Shown here: positions 1 to 10,100 of the stretch, piece by piece | Position numbering within the stretch: position 1 is the stretch's first letter | Layout of the letters: each line of letters begins with the position of its first letter | Assembly: GCA_029237695.1 (NCBI GenBank) | Contig: CM055275.1 | Location: 92,418,833-92,482,832, forward strand | DNA from: Conchocele bisecta | Taxonomy: Eukaryota; Mollusca; Bivalvia; Lucinida; Thyasiridae | DNA length: 64,000 nt | Reading direction: 5' to 3' | Made by a program: the position numbers and the translations under genes | Notes under the pieces: generated by a model | Databases searched by the model: none | Seen by the model: the letters and a program-made list of their open reading frames with translations, nothing else | Told to the model about the DNA's origin: nothing

Positions 1-1121
1 CTATTGTTCCAATAATTCCTGGTAATGCAACTACAGCCTTTCCTGCTAGCATACCCAGTAATGAACTCAGATGTGTTAATTGTTTTTTTATCCATTCTTT
101 AGCTCCACCTTTTCCTGGTGGCTTGAGAGAGGCTGCACCACCACTTGCACCTCCAGTAATACTTAAAACTAAAGTAGAAATTATAAACCCTATAGCTGTC
201 AAAACAGAAACAATAGTTACCCCCTGTTCTTTGAATAGTGTTTTGAGTCTTTCTTTTAAAGTTGTATCTTTGTGTAATATTCTATCGAGGGTTTCTTTTA
301 TTCTGGATACTTGAGTTCTTAAATTTTCTCTATCAACTGAAATCGCCTCAAGACGTGCTTCACGCTCAGATACAATAGCAGCAATTTCTTTTTCGACACG
401 GTCTGCATCTGGACTGTCTGAATCAAATGTAGTTACAGCTGCCAACTTTAACACTGCGGCATCTTTATTTTTATCCAATTCATTTAACTTGGCAAGGTTG
501 TTGGTTAATGAGCCTCTTGATTGTTGCAGTGCTTTGTTTAAGGCTTTAAGTTCTCTTAATGGCAACGTTTCAAAATCATGTGTAATTGTAGTTGATGTTT
601 CTTTCGATAATATATCAATGAGTTATTTTACATGTGTTTCTGTTTCATCAACTGTACTTGATAATTCAGACATTTCTATGTTTTCAAGATCTGGTATTTT
701 GTTTTCTATAGTTTGCATTTTATTAACAGCTTCTGGAGCCAAGCTGACCTCTTGTAAATTTAATAACCGTCTTAATTCAGCTGTTCCTTTACCTTTAAAA
801 GTTCTTATTAAGATATTAGGGTTCCCCTTTTTACTAATGCGGTGATCCTTCCAGAACAGTGTTTTGTTTTCTGTGTGTAGGTCTGGAATTAGTAACTGAA
901 ACTCCTGATCTGTTATTTTACTCCTTTTTGAAAGCATCTTTAAAAAGCTCTAAAGTTTTTACTCGTAGAGGACGATCATTCTCTGTAGTTAGTTTTTCCG
1001 TTTGAAAATCAGGTAATATCATTGGAACATCAGGGGCTATCAGGGGCGTTTGTTCATCACCATCAGGGTCATACGTCTCATTATCATAATGCATAAAATC
1101 TCCTTCTCCACCTTCAGCCAT
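1..1121 (-). pseudogene. Polinton coiled-coil/membrane protein, copy A (broken, cut by window edge)
   Basis: Reads right to left from an ATG at 1121 and leaves the window at 1. An acidic N-terminus (MAEGGEGDFMHYDNETYDPD) is followed by a frameshift near 921-935, a helical central region rich in Glu/Lys, a nonsense TAA at about 621-623, more coiled coil, then a hydrophobic helix near 130-200 and an Ala/Gly/Leu-rich tail. The same layout is seen in copies B (8914-10100) and C (27079-28280), so it is one conserved Polinton gene. It diverges from the MCP gene. Function is not known to me; a long coiled coil plus membrane-type helix fits a minor virion or membrane-active protein, which is inference. 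The start is chosen because it lies 51 nt from the MCP start, like the 63-64 nt in the other copies. Confidence 0.7.
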
Positions 1122-1172
1122 TATTTATTATTTATTTTAAAGTATGTAATTTAAAAATAAAATTAAAAAGAA
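1122..1172. promoter_or_regulatory. Divergent promoter between coiled-coil gene and MCP, copy A
   Basis: Only 51 bases separate the two opposite start codons and they are almost pure A/T, with TATTTATTATTTATTTTAAA and AAATAAAATTAAAAAG stretches that could serve as TATA-type elements for both directions. Copies B and C have a spacer of 63 and 64 bp in the same place. Confidence 0.5.
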
Positions 1173-2462
1173 ATGACAACATACGGAAGAAAACTTAATC
1201 CCTACAGACATTTAAGAGAGCCTCTCGGTGTAAAAGGAATTAGACAATCAGTTACAATAACAAATAATCCATCTACAATTGATCAAAACCAACAGCTTTT
1301 AGTGTGATTCCCAAATTTAGGTCCAAATGATTTAATCGTACCTGGAACAGTTCGTTTAGCTTTTACAATTGCATTAACCTCCACTGATGACAATCGCCGA
1401 GTGGTTCAAAATCTTGGTCGTGCAATCGTCAAGAAAACAACTATTAAAATATCTGGTAATGAAATTTTATCAATCGATGATTCAGATGTGTATTACATCT
1501 ATCGTGACCTATGGAAAACATCTTCAGAGCGAAATAATATGGTTTATCAAGGTATAGATACTAGTACAGGTTCAAATGTAACAAAATTAAGAACTGGAGC
1601 AGCAAATGCTAGTTCTGCAAACGTTGAAGATAAAGCTATCGCAGATACATTTGGTAATCGATTTTATATACCATTAGATTTTGAACTTCTTGAAGCCCAT
1701 ATGCCTTATTATCAATCTGGTTTGGGTGATAGACTCGAATATGAACTTACATTTAATGATTATTCAAGGGTAATAATAGCCACAGGTGATTTAGATGCTA
1801 ATTATGAAATTAATAATATAAGTTTAGAATTTGATATGGTCACAGAGCCTAATTTAGCGACAATGGTAAAAAATCAATACATGGGACAAATGTCAATTTT
1901 GTATGATAGAATTCTTAGGCATCGAAGGATACCTATAAAAATAAAAGTGATTATATAATGGAATATAAATTTGAATACCCCTGCTAGTCCATGAAGGGAA
2001 TTTTATGGTATTTGAAGAGCAATCAACACCTTTTGAAAGAAAAAGTGAAAAACTCTATAATCCAAAAATCAATAATGTTGAAGTAACAATTGAGGGTATA
2101 CCTAATCAACTATACAGTCAAGGGATGAAAGCATATAATATGTGGGATGAAATACGCAAACACTTTGCGGCGGAGATATTAATGATCCGATAGTGAACGC
2201 TGTCAGTAAAGAATTTAATGTGTCCAGTGTGACAATTGGCAAATATCTTACAAAACAATATGCACTCGGCTTGCACTTAAGAACAACAGATGATAATAGT
2301 TTACATGGGAATGGACGGAGAATAGAAAATGCGAGTGAAGGTATTACAATTCAGATCACTAAAGAAGCTGAAGCTGCAGGTGTAATAAATATATATTTAT
2401 TTATAATTCAAGATGCGCAATTAAATATAGAAAATGGAAGATTTGTATCGGCGTTGTATTGA
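1173..2462 (+). pseudogene. Polinton major capsid protein (double jelly-roll), copy A
   Basis: The major capsid protein forms the trimeric hexon-like capsomer of the icosahedral shell in Polinton/adintovirus particles. Start ATG at 1173 aligns with 10164 in copy B. Shared blocks include YGRKLNPYR near the start, VQNLGRAI, KISGNE, IDDSDVY, YGNRF/FGNRF-type IPLDFEL, HMPYYQSG, and the C-terminal IQITKEA. Breaks: an in-frame TGA at 1305-1307 where copy B has an Arg codon; frameshifts near 1935, 1985 and 2185. The C-terminal piece (2193-2462) is open and ends in SALY, and its last 29 nt are also the start of the ATPase gene. Roughly 430 codons, a usual length for this family. Family call is by recognised motifs; no search was run. 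Confidence 0.85.
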
Positions 2463-3105
2463 TTTGCCAAAGTATGCACATAGTGCAATTGTTTGTGGTC
2501 AAACAGGATGTGGAAAAACAGAATTTGTTTTAGACTTATTAGAGCTTTCACAACAACAAGGTGGGTATGATGGGGTGTTTGATAATATAGTTATACTTTG
2601 CCCAACTATAACATGGAACAAGGCTTATAAAAACAGAAGTTGGATAAGGGATGTGCGCCGTCCAATCGACAAAAAAATAACGATTGTTAATCCAGTTGGT
2701 AGTAATGGCGAAGAGAAGCTGCAAGATCTGTTAAGATTATTTTTTAATAAATATGCTGGAAGCCCAACATTATATATCATTGATGACTGTTCAGCTACAA
2801 AGCAATTAACAAAGAAAAAGGATATGTTGTCACAGCTCGCATTCTCTGGACGACATGCAGAGCAAAGTGTTTGGGTTATATCACAGAGATATAATTCAGT
2901 ATTAAAAGACTTAAGAGAACAGACAAAATGGCTGTGTATGTTTTATACGAAAGACAGAGATAGTTTTGAGGACTGTTTGAGAGAAAATGATGTTATTTCA
3001 ACACTAGAGGAGAGAAACAAAATAAGAAAAGAGTTATCGAAAACAAAACATTTTAAGTTGCTTATTAGAACTGATCAACCTACTGGTTATAAGTTGCTTA
3101 ATTAA
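2434..3105 (+). CDS. Polinton packaging ATPase (A32/FtsK-HerA type), copy A, open
   Basis: This ATPase pumps element DNA into the capsid. The 223-codon frame is uninterrupted. Walker A GQTGCGKT is at residues 22-29, Walker B LYIIDD at 113-118, and a conserved GRHAEQSVWVISQRY stretch at 139-153 with a downstream LREQTKW. Length is normal for the short Polinton genome-packaging ATPases. The start overlaps the MCP 3' end by 29 nt, exactly as in copies B and C, which supports this ATG. It is the best preserved of the large late genes here, although its MCP neighbour is broken. An alternative reading would be a host ATPase, but the gene order rules against that. Confidence 0.92.
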   Translation: MEDLYRRCIDLPKYAHSAIVCGQTGCGKTEFVLDLLELSQQQGGYDGVFDNIVILCPTITWNKAYKNRSWIRDVRRPIDKKITIVNPVGSNGEEKLQDLLRLFFNKYAGSPTLYIIDDCSATKQLTKKKDMLSQLAFSGRHAEQSVWVISQRYNSVLKDLREQTKWLCMFYTKDRDSFEDCLRENDVISTLEERNKIRKELSKTKHFKLLIRTDQPTGYKLLN

Positions 3106-3394
3106 TGCTTAGTATTACTTAGTATTACTTAATATTTTTTATTTTACTTATTTTACTGGGTTTTAACTTGATTTAACTTGATTTAGCTGAGCAATTCATA
3201 GATACCAATGTTAAGAATTGTTCAACAAATAGGTATTGCTTAACAATGTTGAGTTGTTCTAAGCAAATTTAACTTAAACAATTGTATGAATATATGAAAT
3301 GTTTGAGATATTGATATACATACAATTATTGATTATTATATTTGGATCGGGTTGGGTTTATTTTAAATTAAAATATATATTATGCAAAATAAAA
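3106..3394. repeat. Iteron-like spacer downstream of the ATPase, copy A
   Basis: AT-rich intergenic sequence. It starts with direct repeats (TTAGTATTACTTAGTATTAC; TTAACTTGATTTAACTTGAT) and then has words related to TGCTTAACAATGTTGAG and GTTAAGAATTGTTCAAC. Copies B (12035-12145) and C (25080-25222) hold clearer arrays of the same words in the same slot, so the spacer is an inherited part of the element. Role unknown: replication or transcription-factor binding, or a late 3' end, are possibilities. Confidence 0.55.
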
Positions 3395-3910
3395 ATGAAT
3401 TGTGAGGAACTTATAGAACAACTAAGTGATGATAAAGTATCCACTGATAGAGCTGTAGGCGAAGTAAATAATGATCACTTAATACAACGGTTATCTTCGA
3501 TTATTTCAGGTGGGAAATCTGTTAAATATTTGGGTAAAGATATAACTATTTCGCAACTAGAAGAGTTGTCAAATGAACAAATATTAAAATTGTATAACAG
3601 ATATGAAAGTAGATTGGGTGCTTCAATGACAAAAACTCTTGGTAATACTATTTTGAATATGTATGCTCTAGCTGCAGGTAATATCTTGCCTATACCAGCA
3701 GGAAATCATGATAAACTCGTAGCTGATTTAGAAGGGGATCCCTTTGTTGACCATGCCTTGACTAGTACTTGTTGTGAGTTGTATTTTAGGTTTGGAGCAT
3801 TTCTGGCACCTATTACTGCATTGATAACAACATTTAAATATTGTCAATTTAAAAATATAAATGATACAAATAAAGATAATGGAAACGGAGAATATACAAC
3901 AGATTCCTGA
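3395..3910 (+). CDS. Conserved Polinton late protein (MNCEEL family), copy A, open
   Basis: Open frame of 171 codons from the ATG at 3395. That ATG begins MNCEEL, matching MNCDEL at 12251 (copy B) and 24984 (copy C); the upstream in-frame extension to 3299 is not conserved. Features: a short acidic N-terminal part, SGGKSVKYLGKDITISQLEE, a YNRYESRLGASMTKTLG block shared with B (YARYESKLGAEMTKTLG), and C-terminal hydrophobic amphipathic segments with a conserved adjacent cysteine pair (TCCELYFRFGAFLAPIT). Function unknown to me. Its fixed place between ATPase and the basic membrane protein points to a virion or assembly role, which is inference. Confidence 0.75.
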   Translation: MNCEELIEQLSDDKVSTDRAVGEVNNDHLIQRLSSIISGGKSVKYLGKDITISQLEELSNEQILKLYNRYESRLGASMTKTLGNTILNMYALAAGNILPIPAGNHDKLVADLEGDPFVDHALTSTCCELYFRFGAFLAPITALITTFKYCQFKNINDTNKDNGNGEYTTDS

Positions 3911-4238
3911 TGAAGAAATTCTAGAACGAAAAGAGGAGATCAAACAAGTAACAGCAAAGAATCCAAAGAGGGTTGAAGCTGGTAAAAAGGGTGCTGCTGC
4001 TAGGAAAGCCAAACAAGAAAGTCTATTACATATGGTACATAAGAAAAAAGTAGACATACCACCTGAAGAACCAGTTATAGTGAAAGTCTATAAAACCTCG
4101 AATATAATATATTTTATAGCGGGAATGAGTTTAGTTGGTGGGTTTGTGTTTGGCTGTAAATTGTTCAATCGAAATAACATTGAAACAAAAGAACCTGAAA
4201 TGCCTAGTGTAAAACACAATCCGCATCTGATGGAGTAA
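3879..4238 (+). CDS. Basic single-pass membrane protein, Polinton late gene, copy A, open
   Basis: Start METENIQQI at 3879 is preferred; an in-frame ATG at 3861 would add six residues. It overlaps the preceding gene by about 32 nt. A highly basic motif NPKRVEAGKKGAAARKAKQE is followed near the C-terminus by one membrane segment (IIYFIAGMSLVGGFVFGC) and a short polar tail. Copies B and C keep the basic motif (KQDKILAE follows it) but are frameshifted. The basic stretch could bind DNA or a membrane surface; this is inference. No enzymatic motif is visible. Confidence 0.7.
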   Translation: METENIQQIPDEEILERKEEIKQVTAKNPKRVEAGKKGAAARKAKQESLLHMVHKKKVDIPPEEPVIVKVYKTSNIIYFIAGMSLVGGFVFGCKLFNRNNIETKEPEMPSVKHNPHLME

Positions 4239-4286
4239 AGAATTAATTAAATTAAATTCAATTTATTATTAAGTAAAATAAAAAAG

Positions 4287-4526
4287 ATGACGACAATTAA
4301 TACAGATGGAAAGATAATCGGAAATCTTGCATATCATGCTGCTGTATTAACGGCGCTTGAAATCGGATATGCGCAGATAATGAATAAAATTATAAGACAG
4401 GCGGTGCCAAAACTGCAACTTGATGGTTTTAATATGGCTATGTTAATGTTGGATACTGGACTTGCTATTGCTACGAGAGATATGCTTGTTAAACAAGGTA
4501 TAATTCCTGATAATATTTTTAAGTAA
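4287..4526 (+). CDS. Small hydrophobic Polinton protein (79 aa), copy A, open
   Basis: Complete 79-codon frame with two mostly apolar segments (about residues 13-35 and 47-63) and a conserved C-terminal ATRDMLVKQGIIP. A decayed homologue is readable in copy C at 23860-24040 (GTRDYLVKAGIL), in the same gene order. It is missing from copy B, where a deletion near 13205-13235 removed it. Function unknown; conservation in two diverged copies supports a real gene despite the small size. Confidence 0.7.
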   Translation: MTTINTDGKIIGNLAYHAAVLTALEIGYAQIMNKIIRQAVPKLQLDGFNMAMLMLDTGLAIATRDMLVKQGIIPDNIFK

Positions 4527-4548
4527 TAAAATTATTATATAAAACAAA

Positions 4549-4990
4549 ATGTCTGGAATAGCTATGATGGTTGGCGGTGCTTTAGTGAATGCATTGGCGT
4601 TTACAGGGAGTAATTTCTTATTCAGTTCATTGGGGAATAATTCTGCGATTGAAGAACGCAAAAGGCATGATAACGCCGTAGAGCAATTACAAAAGGCACA
4701 GGCACAGTGTGCAGAAAAAAGGACAGAGAGATTAGACTGGATTAATAGTGAAATTAGAAAGCATAACCACGCTGCTAAGACGTTTGAGGATGTAGATGAA
4801 GCTATTAGGGAGCATAATGCTGTTACAGCACCGGTGACAGGTGCACAACAATTACAATCGTTTGGGGGGGGGGGGGGAGCCGGTATTGAGTGATTATTAT
4901 ACACCTTCACAGAGTCAAAAGGATAGAGAAATTGTGTTCATTGTTGGTGGGATGGCCTTAGTCGGTGTAATTTCATATAAAATGCTTTGA
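4549..4990 (+). pseudogene. Coiled-coil protein with N- and C-terminal hydrophobic segments, copy A (G-run frameshift)
   Basis: An apolar N-terminus (MSGIAMMVGGALVNALAFTG) is followed by a charged coiled coil (about residues 40-90). The frame stops at 4891-4893 just after a run of 14 G at 4864-4877. In another frame directly beyond the run an open stretch encodes SDYYTPSQSQKDREIV and a membrane helix to a TGA at 4988-4990; copies B and C carry the matching SDFY motif. The conserved C-terminus is therefore out of frame because of the G tract. Whether the tract is real, variable in length or a sequencing slip cannot be told here. Last gene of copy A; nothing matching the integrase end follows. 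Confidence 0.65.
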
Positions 4991-5769
4991 GCGTATTTTT
5001 TAAAAAAAATAGGTCGCTGAGTATGTGCTCCAAAGTGGCCCCTATACTACTTATGATTTTTTTCTGATTTTCGTATGTGCTACTCTTTTTTTATTGTTTT
5101 TCAACTGTAATCACATCCAAAGGGGAATTGGATTGGAAGCAAGCTTATACAAATCCTCTCCCTACGGTGCTGGCAGTTACATGTACTATTTGTTAATGTA
5201 TGGCGGCCATATTGGATTTTTTCATATTATAATGGTGTTTTATGCCGTCTAAGTTAAATAAACCCAATTTGCACTCTACGTTAAATCAATATATCAAATG
5301 AGCGCAGACATATAGCCTAAGACAAATATTCAACAGACTTTTTGAATTTCAATTTAAGATTATATATGTTTTTGTACTGGTCGTGTAAAATCAATGTTTT
5401 TCACTTCCTCAGCCATTGTCGTACCTAAATTGTGTGTGAAGATCTCGTACTATCCATATATGCCAAACAATGGCTTGCAATACAAAAAAAACTATCGCTC
5501 TATGAGCATATAACATAACATTTATTGAGCGACCCTTAGTTAATATTATACTTACCTGCTGATTATATTGCCATTATCGCGTACATGTATTTGCAACCTA
5601 CATAAATACTCATGATATGTGGGTGTGTTTTATCTGACTACAGTATCTACAAGTGGATTTATGTTATAGATACACAGTGATATTGGGCCGTTTTGTACCA
5701 AGCACATAGTACGAAATTCATATCAGCTTCTTGTTTAGTTCTGTATAGCCTAATATATAACATCTAATT
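4991..5769. other. Gene-free AT-rich spacer after copy A
   Basis: No supported gene. A weak 75-codon frame at 5025-5252 is hydrophobic but has no homologue in the window. Homology to copies B/C ends at about 4990, so this is taken as the right-hand break of copy A. Confidence 0.5.
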
Positions 5770-5775
5770 GTGATC

Positions 5776-6630
5776 ATGGCTGAGTCTGTAAAGGAATTGT
5801 CCAAGTATTCCTTGGATGCTTTAGACATTGCTCTGAAGAAAGGTTTATCTGGAAAGGAGCGTGATGATTATGAGAAATTGACTGAAAATGTACTTAAAAT
5901 AGTGAGATTACGGGGCGACAGAACAAAAAAGGAATCTGCGTCACGCGTGACATCGGATAAGGATATATTTGAAAGAAGCATTATTCCTTCTATTCGGGAA
6001 TCTGTCCGAAGATTTGAAGCTGAAGAAGTCGATGTGAAACACTTAAACTTGGAGCTAAAACACGAACTGTGTTTATACATGCATAAAATGGACATTATGC
6101 AGTTGAAGAAGGCCCATACCGAGATTGTTGCAGCAGAGGATGACGTGCGAAAGTACTATCTGATAATCAGATTCATACGTGGGTGCATCTACCATCAAAT
6201 GTACCATAAGTGTCAAGCAAAACAAGAATTCCTTAAATGTTTACAGGAAATAAATGTTGCTTACTCTACAGCAATGCGGTTTATGACAGTTTCATCAACA
6301 ATTACACGATTTCCACGTTTAATCATTTGCGACTTAAACTTTTCTCATATTTATTTACATAAGAACAGACTGGCAGAATATTTTACCATAAATGACCAAG
6401 AATTAGGTGCCCAGATGGGAATGACACTTACTGTTGAAGTCGGTGGCCAACGCTTTGACATAAAACGCATTGAAGCAAAGATACCAGCGGAAACACTACG
6501 TACAACGGTCAACTATCCATTTATGAATCATGTGCAGCAAACAAAAATGAATATTAAAGTGGTGAAAGAGCAGATGGTGGAAGACGAACTTGAAAAACTT
6601 GAAACGGAAATGTGCGAATCAACTGTATGA
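5776..6630 (+). CDS. Unassigned intronless protein-coding gene (284 aa)
   Basis: I do not recognise this protein. The frame is complete, from an ATG in good context (ATCATGG) to a TGA at 6628-6630. It is mostly helical and charged: an N-terminal part with LSKYSLDALDIALKKGLSG and KIVRLRGDRTKKE, a central helical region with Cys/Tyr/Lys residues (YYLIIRFIRGCIYHQMYHKC), a TPR-like looking helix (DLNFSHIYLHKNRLAEYF), then an acidic C-terminal coiled coil. No signal peptide or membrane segment. It has no counterpart in Polinton copies B or C, so it is either a host single-exon gene, an exon of one, or cargo captured next to copy A. It is the longest undamaged frame in the window. Three 80-bp-spaced hairpins follow it at 6761-6944. 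Confidence 0.6.
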   Translation: MAESVKELSKYSLDALDIALKKGLSGKERDDYEKLTENVLKIVRLRGDRTKKESASRVTSDKDIFERSIIPSIRESVRRFEAEEVDVKHLNLELKHELCLYMHKMDIMQLKKAHTEIVAAEDDVRKYYLIIRFIRGCIYHQMYHKCQAKQEFLKCLQEINVAYSTAMRFMTVSSTITRFPRLIICDLNFSHIYLHKNRLAEYFTINDQELGAQMGMTLTVEVGGQRFDIKRIEAKIPAETLRTTVNYPFMNHVQQTKMNIKVVKEQMVEDELEKLETEMCESTV

Positions 6631-6756
6631 AATTCATCAACTGACTGTTGATCATATTAACCAGGACTATATACATGTACATGTAGTATGCGGGGATGAA
6701 AATCTAGGAATTATTTTATTTTGGCCTAATGTGTTTCATTTCACATGTAATCTGCT

Positions 6757-6950
6757 ATAGATAAATCTCAGCAGTGAGATTTATCAGTGATTTCTCTCGC
6801 AGCGGTAAACTTGTATGCGTGCCCATGTTATCTTCCATAGATAAATCTCACCACTGAGATTTATCAGTGATTTCTCTCGCAGCAGTAAACTTGTGTGCGT
6901 GCCCATGTTATCTTCCATAGATAAATCTCACCACTGAGATTTATCAGTGA
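6757..6950. repeat. Three perfect hairpins at an exact 80-bp period
   Basis: ATAAATCTCA / TGAGATTTAT arms (10 bp, 4-nt loop) occur at 6761-6784, 6841-6864 and 6921-6944, so the period is 80 bp each time. Intervening sequence (CTCGCAGC.GTAAACTTGT, GCCCATGTTATCTTCCATAG) is also repeated. They begin about 130 bp after the stop of the 5776-6630 gene. Confidence 0.85.
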
Positions 6951-8671
6951 TTTGATCAGGCTGCGCAGATACATATGTTGATCATGGTCTTCACTGGTCG
7001 CGCCACCCATAAAACCCCTTTCTGCAGTCGCAGCCACATATAATAAAATGAATTTTATGAGCAATTATGAAGTCCATAAGTACTTTAAATGTGTCCCAAC
7101 TTAGTACAAATCTATATATGGTATGTTTTAAATATAAAAACACATACAAACCGGTTCTGGAACGCTGAGCGAGTGAAGCAAGTGATATATATATTAGGGG
7201 TCATATGGGATGACCTTTGGCCTTTTTGTACAAGAAAATATTATTTTTTTTCAAAAACATGAAATTGAATCCGGAAAACTAAATTATCTATATATATATA
7301 GCATATAGGCTTGAATAATTATGGTTTTTCGTACAAAACAACTATATAGTTTGGTACAACAAGCATTATTTTGACAAATTCCTAATCTCAAAGGCTGAGA
7401 AGTTTACAATTGAGATTGTATCGCAATATTTTTCATATAAAGTATAAAAATACCAAACTATATAGTAGTTTTGTACTTTTGTATATTTAAACTTCTCGGC
7501 TCATGGTCTGAGAACGATACAATATAGATTATATCGCTGGCGCCTCATAATCTATATATATCTTTCTTTGACGAACGGTTACACGCTTCTACATGTACAC
7601 AGCACCGTACAAATGAAACCGTGTTATACGTATAACACGTTTCCACGGGTTTTAACGCATGACACGTGTTGGTATGCCAACCGTGTATCGCGTAGAATGC
7701 GCATGCTCAGATCGTTCTTCGTGTGTGTATATATACTTCTAGACTCACTGCAGGGCTTCTAAAATTTTCAGTTTTCCGGTTCTGGACCGATTTTTGAACT
7801 CTCAGACCGATTAAGATTTGAAAACTAGTATTAAAAATCGGTCCAAGAAAAATTGCCAGTCGGCTGCTATTTCGCTATAAACCTTGTAAAGTTACCGGTT
7901 TTGACCAAGTAATTTATGACACATATCCGCGGGCCATATCCGTGTTAAACCAGTGTACAGCTCGCTGTGTATTCAGTTTCTCTAAATATCGAGTTTTCTT
8001 AACACACGCGTGGGACAGGTGCATAGCGGATTAGTGACTGAAATAGAATGGCTTCAACGTAAAGATACGAGAGTTCCTAGACTCGCCATTTCTGATAATG
8101 TTAAAATAAAATAAAGAAACCATGCACTGTGTTTATCTGTGTTCGTAATATTTAACCCCAAGTAACTGACACGGACTATCGGCCCGGGCTATTCCATATT
8201 AAGTTAGGAACTGTTACATTACGCTGTATTAGGGGTAATGTTTGTGTATATAAAATGTACATGTACGTAGGAATGCCGCAGATCCTGATGAGCCGGCTCA
8301 CGTGATCTACAATTCGCAAACATTTTGATAAACGACAAGGTACATCTGTCGTGTTAAAAGCGTGACTCATTAGGCATCAGGGATTAGGGATCAATTGAAC
8401 TGCTAAATCATACCGCCGATGTACTTTGAACTCGATCTGAGGGTATGTATTCGCGATATTTTAAATGGGACGAAACAAGGACGCCTCGAAGCGATCGGGG
8501 CCGAACAGGTATTCGCGTTAAAACGTGTAACCGTTGTACACGTTTCAACGCTTTCATATAGCTACACGCTTCCAGGTAAAGCGTTGTACACGTTTCAACT
8601 CGTTCACCTCGCTACATATGTATACGCCAAAGCGTGTTATACGCCTTGAAGCTAAACGTATTACACGCTTT
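6951..8671. other. Gene-free stretch with a near-perfect inverted repeat
   Basis: No supported gene. A 26-bp inverted repeat with one mismatch sits at 7331-7356 and 7451-7476 (GTACAAAACAACTATATAGT in the left arm), flanked by shorter partial inverted words, so 7331-7476 is a MITE-like foldback. At 8281-8320 a short piece of the dispersed GATCCTGATGAGCCGGCTCA palindrome family is seen. Confidence 0.55.
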
Positions 8672-8825
8672 AAAACTAAACGGTTTGACAATGTGTATTG
8701 CACGTGTACGAACCGTATTATACGTTTAAACAACGTATACAACGCTTTTAAACTAAACGGTTTGACAATGTGTATTACACGTGTACGAACCGTATTATAC
8801 GTTTAAACAACGTATACAATGCTAC
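8672..8825. repeat. Two 77-bp tandem repeats rich in CGTTT/AAACG words
   Basis: Two copies of a 77-bp unit (contains AACGGTTTGACAATGTGTAT and ACGTGTACGAACCGTATTAT). The surrounding 8500-8830 region has many related words (CGTTGTACACGTTTCAA), giving short frames that are not genes. It ends just before the left break of copy B. Confidence 0.75.
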
Positions 8826-8913
8826 AGCAAACCGTTGCGTTCGCGTTGCGTTCGCGTTGAGTTTGCAAGTGTTGTCTACGGTGGAACAAAAACGGAGACT
8901 GCACTGTAACAAG

Positions 8914-10100
8914 TAGGAGACGACACTCCCGATCAACCCAGGCAGCGCGGCAGCCGCTATTCCGGCTAATTTAGCCAGGAGATTGGCGAGGGCTTTTAGC
9001 TGCTTTTTTGCCCACTCCTTGGCGCCCCGGATGGCGCGGGTGTTGGCGTGGGTACAGCCGCCGCACCGCCAGTGAAAGCTAGAACTATGGTCGATACAGT
9101 CATGCCGATAGCTGTGATGATGCGTACTATCGTGACGCCCTGCTCTCTGAACAGAGTGCGAAGACGCTCACCCAGTGTCGTGTCCTCGTGCAGTACCCTC
9201 GAGATTGTTTCGCGGAACCGACTTATTTGGGTGCGGAGCGGCTCACAGCAAGCCGATGCAGCCTCCAAGCGAGCTGCTCTTTCATCCCGCAACGACCGCA
9301 GTCGTTCGTTGATCCGCTCGGTAGATTCTCTATCGTCACGGACTTCCTCCAGTTTCGTTTCTTCTAGCGCGATATGTTCATCCAGCGCCTTGAGTTTGGA
9401 TAGGTTATTCTCCAATCCGCCCCGGCCCGTTTGTAGAACCTTATCGAGTGCCACGAGTTCGCGAACAGTTAAGTCATCGTTTGACCCTTGATCGTGGTTG
9501 CGTATTTCGCTGACCGTGGTTTCTATTGTGCTAATAGCATCGGTGGTTACTTCAATGACCTCACTGAGCTCGACAGTTTCTATAGCGACGGCCGTCTTCG
9601 CCATCTTTTTGTCGGTAGACTGTAGGGCCTCTGCAACGCGGGGCGGCATAATTGTTTTACCACACTTCCAATCCGTGAAGCCTAATTCGCCCCTTATGAT
9701 TTCGCCACCGCCCTGAATTCCGGCAATGGTGCTCAGCGCTAGAGGTTTTCCGGTATTTTTATTGATGATTCTGAAATTTGGTGCTGATCGTAGTCGCAAC
9801 TTACCGTCCTTAAATTCGAACTTGGAGTAGAAGCGCAACCGACAGACGGGACCTCACCTGTTGTTTCTACCAAACTGATGTAGTAGTCGTTTACAGCACC
9901 CTCGAATAATTCCTGACTTTGACCACTGGTAGCGCTACCCAATCCATCCCTCAACACTGTTGATGATTGGATTGGAACTTGCGTCTTTATGGCGGGAGGG
10001 TCTAGAACGTCATGAGGGGATATGCATCACCGGTGTCATCCTGTCGGCCGCGACCGATGTCATCCTGTCGGACGCGATCGGATTCTTTCATACCATCCAT
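8914..10100 (-). pseudogene. Polinton coiled-coil/membrane protein, copy B
   Basis: Starts at the ATG at 10100 (MDGMKESDRV), 63 nt from the MCP start. Frame changes occur near 10010 (after a TAG), near 9840 and near 9020. The central piece (9838-8996) is open: a conserved LRLRSAPNFRIINK / GKPLALSTIAGIQGG block, a long coiled coil, then a hydrophobic helix (TAIGMTVSTIVLAFTGG) and a Pro-rich linker (VPTPTPAPSGAP). The C-terminal Ala/Leu-rich segment continues in another frame to about 8914, where homology with copy C stops. Same gene as 1-1121 and 27079-28280. Function unknown; a minor virion or membrane-active role is inference. Confidence 0.75.

Noticed and set aside
4443..4910. 155-codon minus-strand frame with proline run
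   Set aside because: Antisense of two conserved late genes; the proline run is the complement of the 14-G tract.
5025..5252. 75-codon hydrophobic frame after copy A
   Set aside because: No counterpart in copies B or C and AT-rich low-information sequence; could arise by chance.
8419..8806. Overlapping frames of 62-90 codons near 8.5 kb
   Set aside because: Produced by 77-bp and shorter CGTTT/AAACG repeats.
9048..9716. Plus-strand frames of 147 and 72 codons
   Set aside because: Antisense of the coiled-coil gene of copy B, Ser/Arg-rich as expected for a shadow frame.
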